NCBI GenBank assembly: GCA_050951505.1
Contig: JBMNJE010000011.1
Span: forward strand, 768,880-832,879
Reading direction: 5' to 3'
Length of the DNA: 64,000 nt
From: DUOA01 sp012839095
GTDB lineage: Bacteria > Bacillota > Clostridia > Caldicoprobacterales > DTU083
A program made the translations under genes and the position numbers. The notes under the pieces are model-generated. The model worked only from the letters and a program-made list of their open reading frames with translations, made no database searches and was not told the DNA's origin. Positions within the stretch are counted from its first letter, which is position 1, and every line of letters begins with the position of its first letter. This document shows, piece by piece, positions 33,809 to 42,243 of the stretch.

Positions 33809-35200
33809 TCATGTACCAGTTAATAAATCTTCTTCAACCTTATCCCTATCTTCCGGAGTCAAGGCTATCAATTCGTATTCTTCAGGATGCTTTTTCCTGT
33901 AAGCGTCCATTATGAGGTTTAAAGCTATTCCTATCAGGAAGTATATCCCAAGGGATATGTAACCGTTCAAATCCAGCTCTAAACATGAACCAATTATAAT
34001 CCATATACCTACCAGTACACCAATAATCATGAGCCATTCTCCGCCAGGTGCCTTATACGGTCTTTCCCAGCCAGGTTGCTTTCTTCTTAAAACTATAACG
34101 TTTAAGCAGCATAAGCCATAGACTACCCCTGCAGCTATGCAGGACACAGCATAAATATACTGAACCCAGTTGGTGCCTGTGAACAGAATGAAGAATATTG
34201 AGAATAACAGTACGAATAGGTTTGCAATATAAGGCTGACCATACTTGTTTAATCTAGTTAAGAACTTAGGCAGTTGGTTCAGTTGGGCAGCTCCGTATAA
34301 AACTCTTGCAGAAGAAGTCCAGAATCCCATCAATGTTGTCAACGCATGCAAAACGCCGGCAACAATAGCTGCAATAGCCAGTATTCCGGGCAAACCATAT
34401 TTTGAAATCAGTTCAGGTTCAGGCATAGACATACCTGCAATGTCGCCCCAGGGAGCCAGACCGGCCATGGCAAACACTACGAAACAATACAATAATGCCG
34501 GTATAAACAACGCAGAAAGAATAACCTTCCACATTTGCCCTGCCTTGAATTTGGTTTCTTCGATCATGGTAGGCGTCATCTCAAAACCGATAAATTTTAA
34601 CGAAAAAACTGCAAATGCAATGAAGATCCCTCTGAAGCCGTTAGGGAACAGCCCGCCGTGTTGAGATATGTTGGCATAGGACCAATGTCCGCTTCCAAAC
34701 AGTGCCAGTGCTACAATTACAGAGATTATAACCATGGAAAAGAAAAATATTGTTGCCAATGTGCCCGTCAAGCCGATCTTAAAATTAGAAATAACATACC
34801 AGAGAAATACTATTATAATTGCCACTATTGTAGTTGCTTCGGGCGGTATTGGTACAAACCAATTTATTGCTGTAATGAATATAAAAGCCATCAATGGCGG
34901 TTCTACAATTTGTATCAGGAACATCATCCACTGTGAAGCCCATCCTGCTCTGTGCCCAAAGGCATTTGTTGTCCAAATGTCTACCGATGATGCAAAGGGC
35001 AGCATAGCTGTCAGCTCTGCAAAAGCCAGCCCTACTGGAATCAGCAATATGGCCAGAATTGGGAATACAATCGCTCCGCCGGCTCCGGTAACCGAGAACC
35101 AATATGGAGCTTCTGCCAGCCAGCCTCCTATTACTGCACCAGCGGCAATGGATACCATATGTAGAAAAGTTAACTCTCTCCTAAGCTTCTTTTCCGGCAT
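33809..35200 (-). CDS. APC-family amino acid/amide permease
   Basis: This 463-residue membrane protein has about twelve hydrophobic helices. The N-terminal TFLHMVSIAAGAVIGGWL is the APC-superfamily helix 1 with the unwound glycine region. A strong AAAGGAGG site precedes the start. It is the first gene of an operon with the acetamidase/formamidase gene. The substrate is inferred to be an amide or an amino acid that yields one. A ~57-bp sequence about 150 bases upstream also occurs before the FAD oxidoreductase at 60.6 kb. Confidence 0.92.
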   Translation of the reverse strand: MPEKKLRRELTFLHMVSIAAGAVIGGWLAEAPYWFSVTGAGGAIVFPILAILLIPVGLAFAELTAMLPFASSVDIWTTNAFGHRAGWASQWMMFLIQIVEPPLMAFIFITAINWFVPIPPEATTIVAIIIVFLWYVISNFKIGLTGTLATIFFFSMVIISVIVALALFGSGHWSYANISQHGGLFPNGFRGIFIAFAVFSLKFIGFEMTPTMIEETKFKAGQMWKVILSALFIPALLYCFVVFAMAGLAPWGDIAGMSMPEPELISKYGLPGILAIAAIVAGVLHALTTLMGFWTSSARVLYGAAQLNQLPKFLTRLNKYGQPYIANLFVLLFSIFFILFTGTNWVQYIYAVSCIAAGVVYGLCCLNVIVLRRKQPGWERPYKAPGGEWLMIIGVLVGIWIIIGSCLELDLNGYISLGIYFLIGIALNLIMDAYRKKHPEEYELIALTPEDRDKVEEDLLTGT

Positions 35201-35346
35201 AGATCAAAACCTCCTTTTTTACATTCCCACAAAAGATTTTCACTGTTAACATCAACGCTTATTATACTTTTTGCCCTGATTTTTCTACTTCCATATGTAT
35301 TCTCCCCCCTTGAATTCAAATATGCCCTCTAAAGGGATTAAGCCTT

Positions 35347-35403
35347 CCTTTATATGACTCATTTCAGGAGATCAACAATTTTGTTTCATCCCTGAAACAT
35401 GCC
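35347..35403 (-). repeat. Duplicated ~57-bp element, copy A
   Basis: Read on the minus strand it contains TTTCAGG and CCTGAAA arms (a perfect 7-bp hairpin stem) followed by ATGAGTCATATAAAGG. The same order with diverged bases is at 60588-60645. It lies about 150 bases before the APC permease start. In frame with that ATG a 25-codon reading frame runs on to a stop, with a GGGGGGAG just before its end. Confidence 0.6.
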
Positions 35404-35723
35404 CTGGCTCGTTATAGTTTTTACAGCTGTCTTCGTGTCAAGGGATAGAATCAGTATGCGCAAAACTAGTAATCTTAATGAAAAATTCAAATGTAGCTAA
35501 TATAGTTGTTAATTTGCAATAGAGATTGTTCCAACTCTTCGTCAATTCCTGGCATGTGGATAAATAGAAGTAAATGAAATGTTAGAATGTTACTGCGACT
35601 CATGTATCTGATTATCATGATACAAGAATAGTATATGTATGTCAATATATTCCATTATATTGATATATGAAAAGAAGCTGCTGCCTATATGTTGATCGAA
35701 GCAGTCCATAGCCATGTGGATTG
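35404..35723. other. Intergenic region without recognised gene
   Basis: About 320 AT-rich bases. On the minus strand a TTGACA (35440-35435) with TATAAC 19 bases on may be the permease promoter. A TGTATC/GATACA hairpin (35603-35624) and an imperfect AGCA(A/G)TCCA hairpin (35698-35723), a possible weak terminator of the diguanylate cyclase gene, are the only other structures seen. Confidence 0.4.
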
Positions 35724-36911
35724 CTAGCCGCTGATAACCTCTTTTTCTATTAGATTTTTACTTTTATTTTTAGCTCTATATAATAACTGATCAACCTTTT
35801 TAAATAAGCTGGCCAATTCATCAGTCTCTAACTCTATGACGCCGCCGCTTATTGTTACTACCAGATCATTTTCCCATTCCAGCTCCAGAATCTTTTTTCG
35901 GATACGCTCCATCATGGCATATCCTTCTTCTCTGCTGGTGTCACGCAAAATAACTAGAAATTCATCGCCTCCATAACGCCCTACAATATCATCCTGCCTT
36001 AGGTTACTCATTATTGTACTGACTATCCGTTTTAAGACATAATCTCCATATAAATGTCCGTATGTATCATTGATAAATTTAAAGTTATCAATATCGACCA
36101 TGGCTACCGTCAGCTTTTTATCTTTATTGTGCGAAGTCTCAAGCTCTTCTTCTAAGCAGGCAGTAACAAACCTCCTGTTAAAGGCTCCTGTCAAATAATC
36201 TGTAATTGACAACTTTTGCAGCTTTTGTTTTTCCTCATACAGCAGCTTATTCAGTTTTTCCTCTTTTTCTTTTGCTTTAATGAACTCAGCATTTCTTCTT
36301 TCCAGCATTCTGTTCTTAGCTTCTATCTCCTTGTTCTTTTCCTCAAGGGTGACCAGGTATTGCTTGGATTTCCAGATTTCGTCCATATAGCCGTCTATAA
36401 GAACAGAAATCAAAACTACAACGGAGAACAAACAAATAAACAAACCAAAAGTTAAATCTATATACCTAACTAACTCAGAGTCATATCCTATTACCAAGTC
36501 CGGTCTCTGATACTCAAAAAACATTAACAGCCCAACAACCAATGTAAAAAGAAAAAAGATTATCTTTCTTTGTAATCCAAAAAGTAACAAGGCGATTATC
36601 CCTGCATTTATAATCATATAATATGGTATGCTGGCGTGAGTTCCCCCAGTAATAAGCCACATGATTGGAAAAAAAACAAAACTTAAGAAAATTACAACTA
36701 TTAATGACAGAAGTTCATAATTCCGGCTGATTTTGAAAGCTGCATACAACCCCACTGTAATAACACCACAAGCAAAGGTTATCAATGTAACTGCTGTTCC
36801 TAAACCCAGAAAATAATTCATTAAACTACAGGAAAATGACATACAGATACCAACCAGGAAAACTGCATTAAATACCCGGTACCTTAAAGAAGCATTCTTT
36901 TCATTCTTCAT
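35724..36911 (-). CDS. Membrane diguanylate cyclase (GGDEF)
   Basis: This 395-residue protein has six hydrophobic helices in residues 1-175, a charged coiled coil at about 180-235 and a GGDEF domain. The catalytic motif GGDEF is at 314-318 and the inhibitory I-site R305-Q-D-D308 lies exactly five residues before it. DYLTGAFNRR at the domain start and VDIDNFKFINDTYGH (metal-binding Asp) are intact, so active c-di-GMP synthesis with product inhibition is expected. The membrane part may sense an unknown signal. GGAGG precedes the ATG. It is separate from the EAL protein at 42-45 kb. Confidence 0.93.
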   Translation of the reverse strand: MKNEKNASLRYRVFNAVFLVGICMSFSCSLMNYFLGLGTAVTLITFACGVITVGLYAAFKISRNYELLSLIVVIFLSFVFFPIMWLITGGTHASIPYYMIINAGIIALLLFGLQRKIIFFLFTLVVGLLMFFEYQRPDLVIGYDSELVRYIDLTFGLFICLFSVVVLISVLIDGYMDEIWKSKQYLVTLEEKNKEIEAKNRMLERRNAEFIKAKEKEEKLNKLLYEEKQKLQKLSITDYLTGAFNRRFVTACLEEELETSHNKDKKLTVAMVDIDNFKFINDTYGHLYGDYVLKRIVSTIMSNLRQDDIVGRYGGDEFLVILRDTSREEGYAMMERIRKKILELEWENDLVVTISGGVIELETDELASLFKKVDQLLYRAKNKSKNLIEKEVISG

Positions 36912-37153
36912 TTGTAATCCTCCGACAGCTGGACAGAGCCAGTGATAATAATATTATAAAGCACATATCAAGCTTAATGCTCAATTCCAACCTGCTATCG
37001 TCTATCTTTAATGATTTAATAAGAATGAACGCTCTGGCATCCGCAGCTAATGTAGAGATGTTTATTTCTCTGAAATATATAAATTTTCCATTCTTTGCTA
37101 TGATTTTAACATGGGAAAACATTAAAAACAAGATTTTATTGCAAGAACAAGAA

Positions 37154-37243
37154 TCAATGTAACATGTCCCACAATCTGGTCTTTCCACACAGAGTTTCTC
37201 TCATTTGTCCCGCGAGTATAGCAATTTCAGGTAGTTCAGCCAT
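37154..37243 (-). pseudogene. Remnant of a formamidopyrimidine-DNA glycosylase-like gene
   Basis: Minus-strand ATG at 37243, after AGGGG, reads MAELPEIAILAGQMRETLCG and ends at TGA after 29 codons. The start ELPEIA is the catalytic N terminus of Fpg/Nei-like glycosylases, which are about 270 residues. Everything beyond the first 25 residues is missing. Confidence 0.6.
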
Positions 37244-37317
37244 TTAATTACCCCTATTCGTTTTTCTTTGTAGACTAGACCAGAGTCTTTCCTGACGGAT
37301 GAATAGTCACATTGTTA

Positions 37318-37926
37318 CTAAGGGTTTTGCACCATGAGCTGTTCGACAGCATCTTCGGAGGTAGACATAGCCATAAGAGTCATGGAAAGAAGTTTATCAA
37401 GCTCCCATCCAAGCAAATTAGCACCACGCTCGATTACATCTCTCGAGCAGCCGGCAGCAAAGCTTTTGTCTTTGTATTTCTTTTTGATAGATTTTAGTTT
37501 CATGTCCTTTGTACTTTTTGAAGGTCGCACAAGAGCCGCTGCCCAAATAAGTCCTGTCAGTTCATCCACAGCATAGAGTACTTTTTCCATCACATGCTCA
37601 GGTGCAATTTCAATTGTGATTCCACTTCCTACAGTAATTCCATATCCATGAGAGACAGCACTACGTATGATATCTTCTCCTACACCACCTTCACGAAGCA
37701 GTTCTGGAGCCTTTAGGCAGTGTTCCTCCGGATAAAACTCAAAGTCGATATCATGTAACAACCCAACAATTCCCCAGTATTCTGTCTCATCCCCATACCC
37801 TAATTCATTGGCAAACCATTTCATAACAGCCTCAACTGTCAGTGCATGCCGAATATGAAAAGGATCCTTATTATATGTCCTGAATAATGCAAAGGCCTCA
37901 TCTCTAGTTATATATCCCATCATCAT
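37318..37926 (-). CDS. HD-domain hydrolase
   Basis: This 202-residue protein has an HD fold: H in IRHALTVEAVMKW, the HD pair in LLHDIDFEFYPEEH, H in AVSHGYG and D in AVDELTGLIWA, a full metal-binding set. Stand-alone HD proteins of this size, often called hydrolases, act on phosphate esters or nucleotides; the substrate here is unknown. Three ATG codons occur at the start after GGGAAGG. Monocistronic; its neighbour is a broken DNA repair gene. Confidence 0.88.
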   Translation of the reverse strand: MMMGYITRDEAFALFRTYNKDPFHIRHALTVEAVMKWFANELGYGDETEYWGIVGLLHDIDFEFYPEEHCLKAPELLREGGVGEDIIRSAVSHGYGITVGSGITIEIAPEHVMEKVLYAVDELTGLIWAAALVRPSKSTKDMKLKSIKKKYKDKSFAAGCSRDVIERGANLLGWELDKLLSMTLMAMSTSEDAVEQLMVQNP

Positions 37927-38010
37927 ACCTTCCCTTCAAAAAATAGATTATCCTTGGTTTGTCTTAGGCATCATGAGCTTTCATTGTTATAGTAATAGCA
38001 AATTACTCAG

Positions 38011-39384
38011 TCAGATCTTGGTCAACACTTGGGAACTATCAGATTTTCCTCTGATTCTCCATATGATGAGTCCTATGATAAAACCCGCTAACGCCGGTAT
38101 AATCCAGCCAAACCCATAATCAAACCCCGGTAAATACATCTGAGCAAAATCAATCATCTTCTTTATGATTGTAGTATCTTTAATCGTTTCCGGCAGAGCA
38201 TTTATAAAATCGAAAAATGCTGCAAGCAATGTAAATACTGTCGTCCACCTGTATATATCCTTCTGCTTATTAATAATCGGTGCTAATAGTGATAATATGA
38301 TCAATGTAATTGCAAGTGGATAAAGAAACATCAGTACCGGTATCGATAATTGAATAATTTTATTTAACCCGAAATTAGCAATGACAAAAGAAAATACCGT
38401 AAATATAACAGCGTACTTATTATATGAAACAGATTCGGGGAACATTTCACTGAACATTTGCGAACATGAAGTAATTAAACCAATGGCCGTTTTCAAACAG
38501 GCAACTGTTACAATGGCAGCCAGCAATACTTTGCCAATAAATCCAAAGTAATGCTCACTGACCATGGACATAATTCTTCCCCCATTATCAGTTCTGATAA
38601 CGCTGCCTAAGCTGGTTGCTCCCATATAAGCTAATGATGCATAAATAACGCTCATTCCGACAAGACATACTAAACCTGATTTGAAAATTTCAATGGCTTT
38701 CCTTTTTCGGTTGTTTATGCCTAACTTTTCTATGTTTGAGATAATAACAATTGCAAAGGCAAGTGAAGCTAAAGCGTCCATAGTGTTGTAGCCATTCAAT
38801 ATGCCTGTAAACAATGGCTTATCGATGTAGTTTGCCTGTGCCGCATACTGACTCAGCCGTCCCATTGGGTTTATATACGTTGCAATTACTAATATTGATA
38901 AAAGCGCTACAAAAATAGGGGTAAGATATTTACCAACCCAGTCTAAAATTCTTCCTGGTCGCAGAGAAAAATAAAGTGTAACCGTGAAGAAGGTTAATGA
39001 AAAAATAAATAATCCGATTCGCAGGTATTCCTCTGCAATAAAGGGATTCAACCCTACCTCAAATGCAACTGTAGCAGTACGCGGAATAGCAAATAATGGC
39101 CCAATTGTCAGATACAGCATACACGTGAATAAAACTGAATACATCTTGCTGACAGGTTTTGCCAGATCAAATAAACTTTCACTTTGTGAAAGGGCAGCTG
39201 CAATTACTCCTAACAATGGAAGTCCTACTCCGGTAATCAGGAATCCAATTGTTGCCTGTAGTGTATTATTACCGGCTGCCTGTCCCATTTGAACAGGAAA
39301 TATCAGATTACCAGCCCCAAAAAACAGTCCAAATAATAATGAACCGATTAGTACACTCAAACGAAAATTAAGTTTTTCTTTCAT
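38011..39384 (-). CDS. brnQ: Branched-chain amino acid carrier BrnQ
   Basis: This 457-residue carrier of the LIVCS family has about twelve helices. Conserved blocks are GLFFGAGNLIFPVQMGQ, with the helix 1 glycines, and NGYNTMDALASLAFAIVI. It imports leucine, isoleucine and valine with Na+ or H+. No T-box or other leader was seen upstream. Monocistronic. Confidence 0.95.
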   Translation of the reverse strand: MKEKLNFRLSVLIGSLLFGLFFGAGNLIFPVQMGQAAGNNTLQATIGFLITGVGLPLLGVIAAALSQSESLFDLAKPVSKMYSVLFTCMLYLTIGPLFAIPRTATVAFEVGLNPFIAEEYLRIGLFIFSLTFFTVTLYFSLRPGRILDWVGKYLTPIFVALLSILVIATYINPMGRLSQYAAQANYIDKPLFTGILNGYNTMDALASLAFAIVIISNIEKLGINNRKRKAIEIFKSGLVCLVGMSVIYASLAYMGATSLGSVIRTDNGGRIMSMVSEHYFGFIGKVLLAAIVTVACLKTAIGLITSCSQMFSEMFPESVSYNKYAVIFTVFSFVIANFGLNKIIQLSIPVLMFLYPLAITLIILSLLAPIINKQKDIYRWTTVFTLLAAFFDFINALPETIKDTTIIKKMIDFAQMYLPGFDYGFGWIIPALAGFIIGLIIWRIRGKSDSSQVLTKI

Positions 39385-39466
39385 GTAAAAAATTCACTGC
39401 TCCTTGCTTATCCTATCTTTGATGCAAATACTATTGAATATTGAAGACTATTTTTCTTTGTTCCTA

Positions 39467-39620
39467 CTATCCATTAGTGATCTTCATATAAAATTCTCTA
39501 TCTCTAGGCCCGTCAAATTCACAATAGTAAATTCACTGCCAGGTGCCAAGCGGGAGTCGCAACCTTATTTGTTATATTCATAAACTGCTGCGGTTTTGTA
39601 GTCTGAATACTGAAAAGCAT
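39467..39620 (-). pseudogene. YjbQ-like gene remnant with internal deletion
   Basis: Minus-strand ATG at 39620 after GGAGG reads MLFSIQTTKPQQFMNITNKV, matching the start of the intact YjbQ-like protein at 48126-48518. The frame then joins directly to the last 30 codons of that family (LGTWQ, a TGA, then IYYCEFDGPRDREFY), ending at TAG 39467. About 75 codons are deleted and one codon is TGA. The DNA still resembles the intact copy closely, so this is a decayed paralogue. Confidence 0.8.
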
Positions 39621-39651
39621 AATGCGAACCTCCTCTACTGAGATACATATG

Positions 39652-40239
39652 TCATATAGTCCAGCCATACTTACCTTTGAGTTCTACAAATCTTACCATA
39701 TCTATAGTTTCTATGTGTATATCTCCGTCTATAGTCTTAGTAACAAGTTTAAGTTCCTGCAAGTTTGGCGGACCTACCGGAATGACCATTCTGCCACCGG
39801 CTGACAATTGGCAGACTAACTCATCCGGTAAAACACATGCTGCTGCAGTCACCATAATTCTGTCATAGGGAGCATACTCCTGCCATCCCCTGCTTCCGTC
39901 CCCAACTTTATAATAAATATTTGTAAAATTCAATGCCTCAAGTCTTTTTTTGGCCTTTTCCATTAATTTGTCAATCCTCTCCACTGTATAAACTTTTGCT
40001 GACATTTTTGCAAGAATAGCTGTCTGGTAGCCTGAACCTGTCCCAATCTCCAGAACCTCGTTGTCTTTTTCAGGTGCTAAAATCCGTGTCATTTCCAGTA
40101 CAAGACTGGGCTGTGAGATAGTCTGCCCGAATCCTATGGGTAAAGGATGGTCCAGAGTTGCATATTCTTTCATGTCATCCCCGACAAAAAATGAACGGTT
40201 CAATGAACGAAAATATGTTACAAGTTCCTTCATATCCAT
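39652..40239 (-). CDS. pcm: Protein-L-isoaspartate O-methyltransferase
   Basis: This 195-residue enzyme methylates isoaspartyl residues in damaged proteins. It has the Pcm-specific IGFGQTISQPSLV, the SAM-binding VLEIGTGSGYQTAI, and GDGSRGWQEYAPYDRIMVTAA near residue 115-135. Slightly shorter than E. coli Pcm (208). Start after GAGGTGAG. Flanked by two gene remnants, YjbQ-like downstream and CPBP-like upstream. Confidence 0.93.
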   Translation of the reverse strand: MDMKELVTYFRSLNRSFFVGDDMKEYATLDHPLPIGFGQTISQPSLVLEMTRILAPEKDNEVLEIGTGSGYQTAILAKMSAKVYTVERIDKLMEKAKKRLEALNFTNIYYKVGDGSRGWQEYAPYDRIMVTAAACVLPDELVCQLSAGGRMVIPVGPPNLQELKLVTKTIDGDIHIETIDMVRFVELKGKYGWTI

Positions 40240-40250
40240 TAATTCTCACC

Positions 40251-40507
40251 TCACTTCCCGGCACATCCCCTGTACACCAAGAAAAATGTACTCCTCAGCA
40301 GAGTTATATTCCAAATATAGGTATCTAGTTTACCCGTCATTGCCTTGCTAAACCTGTTCCAAATATATCCCCTAAAAATCAATTCTTCATAGACCGGCGT
40401 TACAATACTGCCATAAATAATAATCATTACCGAAGTGAATCCTTGAGCATAATTGGACGGAGCAATAATAAAAAGTTTGTATTCAATATATATTATACCA
40501 TTTGTAA
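40251..40507 (-). pseudogene. Fragment of a CPBP-family membrane protease gene
   Basis: A continuous minus-strand frame without a proper start contains FTSVMIIIYGSIVTPVYEEL and then IFRGYIWNRFSKAM. The EExxxR motif followed by G-Y/F-IW is the first active-site motif of CPBP (Rce1/Abi-like) intramembrane proteases. The second and third motifs (FxxxH, HxxxB) are missing; after 20 further codons the frame ends at TGA 40251. Both ends of the family are absent. Confidence 0.65.
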
Positions 40508-40516
40508 TCCTGATAT

Positions 40517-41410
40517 CTAATTAGCTCCATAAAAAAGCAATTTGTCAATTGTAATCCTTGGCCTCCAATATTTTTTCGCCAGCTCAAATTCAGAATATGG
40601 TGTATGCCATTTCCACCAAATGTCGAATCCCCCGTCTTCTTTTTGCAGCTTTCCTAAGATTTCTTTCTCCGCATGTACTAAATGTTCTATCTCTGGTGAA
40701 ATAAATTCCAAATAAATGCCCGCAAAGAAATCAGATGGTATAGGCACATATTCTATCCCGTATTTATTTATATCTTTGCAAATCACATAGCCTATTCTCT
40801 TGCTTATTAATTCCTTTAAATCCTCAAGTTTAGTAATCTCAAAAATCTCATGGCTTTTTAACAAGTCATAAGCCAATAAATAGCATTTCAATTCATCCCC
40901 GCTAACATCTGTATTGTCTTCAAGATACTTTATTCCGTCTCGAATAATATCCTCATAAAACATCGTTCTTTCACCATAACATACCATGAATGCCGCTAAA
41001 GAAATTGTAGGATTAAATCCGCTTATTCCGTCACCACTCTTTTCCCACCATATTGCGTGTGGATAGTCTTTGTTACTATCAATTGCAAACAGCCAGCGCC
41101 TTTTATCTTCATCAAATGAATCATGAGACTTCAAATATCGCACTATTCCTTTAACTATATCCGAATCACATTCAAGAGCATCTGTTCGGTAAAGTGTAAT
41201 TATTGCATCATTTGTTGCTATTGGACTTGAATTTGGATTTAAGTAATCTGGTTCAATACCATTCCCAAATCCGCCATCTTCATTTTGAAATTCAGACAAT
41301 TCGTCTATTACTCTCTTCTTAGACTCATTTTCAAAAAAATATTTATAGACGGCTAAATCAACTGGACGTGCATTCTGCAATATAAATTGTTTTGCAGCAT
41401 TTATTTCCAT
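40517..41410 (-). CDS. Prenyltransferase/squalene-cyclase-fold protein
   Basis: This 297-residue protein has two QW-type repeats that mark the alpha-alpha barrel of terpene cyclases and prenyltransferases: EDGGFGNGIEPDYLNPNSS near residue 44 and KEDGGFDIWWKWH near 262. It has neither the DxDD cyclase motif nor zinc ligands, so enzyme activity is doubtful; many bacterial proteins of this type are uncharacterised. GGGAGGG precedes the ATG. Alone between a CPBP fragment and a GIY-YIG remnant. Confidence 0.75.
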   Translation of the reverse strand: MEINAAKQFILQNARPVDLAVYKYFFENESKKRVIDELSEFQNEDGGFGNGIEPDYLNPNSSPIATNDAIITLYRTDALECDSDIVKGIVRYLKSHDSFDEDKRRWLFAIDSNKDYPHAIWWEKSGDGISGFNPTISLAAFMVCYGERTMFYEDIIRDGIKYLEDNTDVSGDELKCYLLAYDLLKSHEIFEITKLEDLKELISKRIGYVICKDINKYGIEYVPIPSDFFAGIYLEFISPEIEHLVHAEKEILGKLQKEDGGFDIWWKWHTPYSEFELAKKYWRPRITIDKLLFYGAN

Positions 41411-41572
41411 GATTGCCCTCCCTTAACGGATTATTTATTTTTAAATATTCACTTTTTCATCAGTGATTTCCCAATAAGTGTAATCTCTTCAAAAATATTA
41501 TATAACCATATCGCGTGCAAATCTACTATATATTGCCACATATAATCTGTTCGTAAACGTTTATTGTCAGAT

Positions 41573-41780
41573 TTATAGGCGTGTCTGCCGGAGTTCAAAG
41601 CCTTCCGAGCCAAATTTGTTCCATAGCTCCTGTAATCGTTTATTGGGATGCCGGTTAGCTGCCAATTTCATATTAGTACTATTAAAGTCTGATTTTGTAT
41701 CTTTGGAGATACCCAAAAACACCTCGCCAGTTTCTTTACATCGGTAAGATATTACGCCCATTTCAGGATGTCTATGATGT
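41573..41780 (-). pseudogene. Truncated copy of the GIY-YIG nuclease-like gene
   Basis: The frame reads HRHPEMGVISYRCKETGEVF and on, nearly identical to residues 14-70 of the intact protein encoded at 49149-49493, with high DNA identity over about 180 bases. The N-terminal helix and the last 45 residues are missing: the 5' side joins the end of the NTF2-like gene, and after FEL the frame reads RQTRL and stops. At the left junction the sequence GTGTCTGCCG matches a site downstream of the intact copy (near 49090), consistent with duplication and internal deletion. Confidence 0.8.
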
Positions 41781-42164
41781 TTCAGAAATAATGTATGATG
41801 TTATTTTTTTTATCTTTGCAGTCTTACTAGCACCAGTAAATTTATATATATGACAGAAATTAAAAGATTTATTAGTTCCTATTAATTTACCATGTACAGA
41901 GGCTACATAACCATGTGTGATGATGTCATGAATTAATAATTCAGTGATTTCATCTTCATATAGTTCATCTATTTTTTTAATAAAGTCCCTTTTTCCTTCA
42001 ATTATTTCATCACCAATAATAGTCCAAGTAATATCATCAGCTGTTTTTTCCAATAGAGTAGTATAATCTTTTTTAATTAATGATATATTGAAATCTCTTA
42101 GTATTATTTTTTTGGGTGCATTCCCGCAATCATTAGGTACTGTGATTTTTACATTTGTAAACAT
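41772..42164 (-). CDS. NTF2-like (SnoaL-type) domain protein
   Basis: This 130-residue protein of the nuclear transport factor 2-like superfamily has KDYTTLLEKTADDITWTIIG near the start and IHDIITHGYVASVHGKLIG in the middle, then the FCHIYKF strand. Such single-domain proteins bind small molecules or act as unknown enzymes; some accompany sensing proteins. The frame is complete. GGAAAGG lies 13 bases before the ATG. Its stop codon is fused to the truncated GIY-YIG remnant. Confidence 0.75.
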   Translation of the reverse strand: MFTNVKITVPNDCGNAPKKIILRDFNISLIKKDYTTLLEKTADDITWTIIGDEIIEGKRDFIKKIDELYEDEITELLIHDIITHGYVASVHGKLIGTNKSFNFCHIYKFTGASKTAKIKKITSYIISETS

Positions 42165-42243
42165 AGTATTATTTCATCCTTTCCATTTTTCCAGTTACTC
42201 TTTTGTTTTTGGTTTTTTACCCAAAATAATTTTACACTAAGCT

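Noticed and set aside
35347..35423. Known riboswitch class in the APC permease leader
   Set aside because: No TPP, lysine, glycine, guanidine or T-box core sequence could be matched by eye.
36901..37188. 95-codon minus-strand frame before the diguanylate cyclase gene
   Set aside because: It overlaps the Fpg-like remnant in another frame and has no motif or ribosome site.
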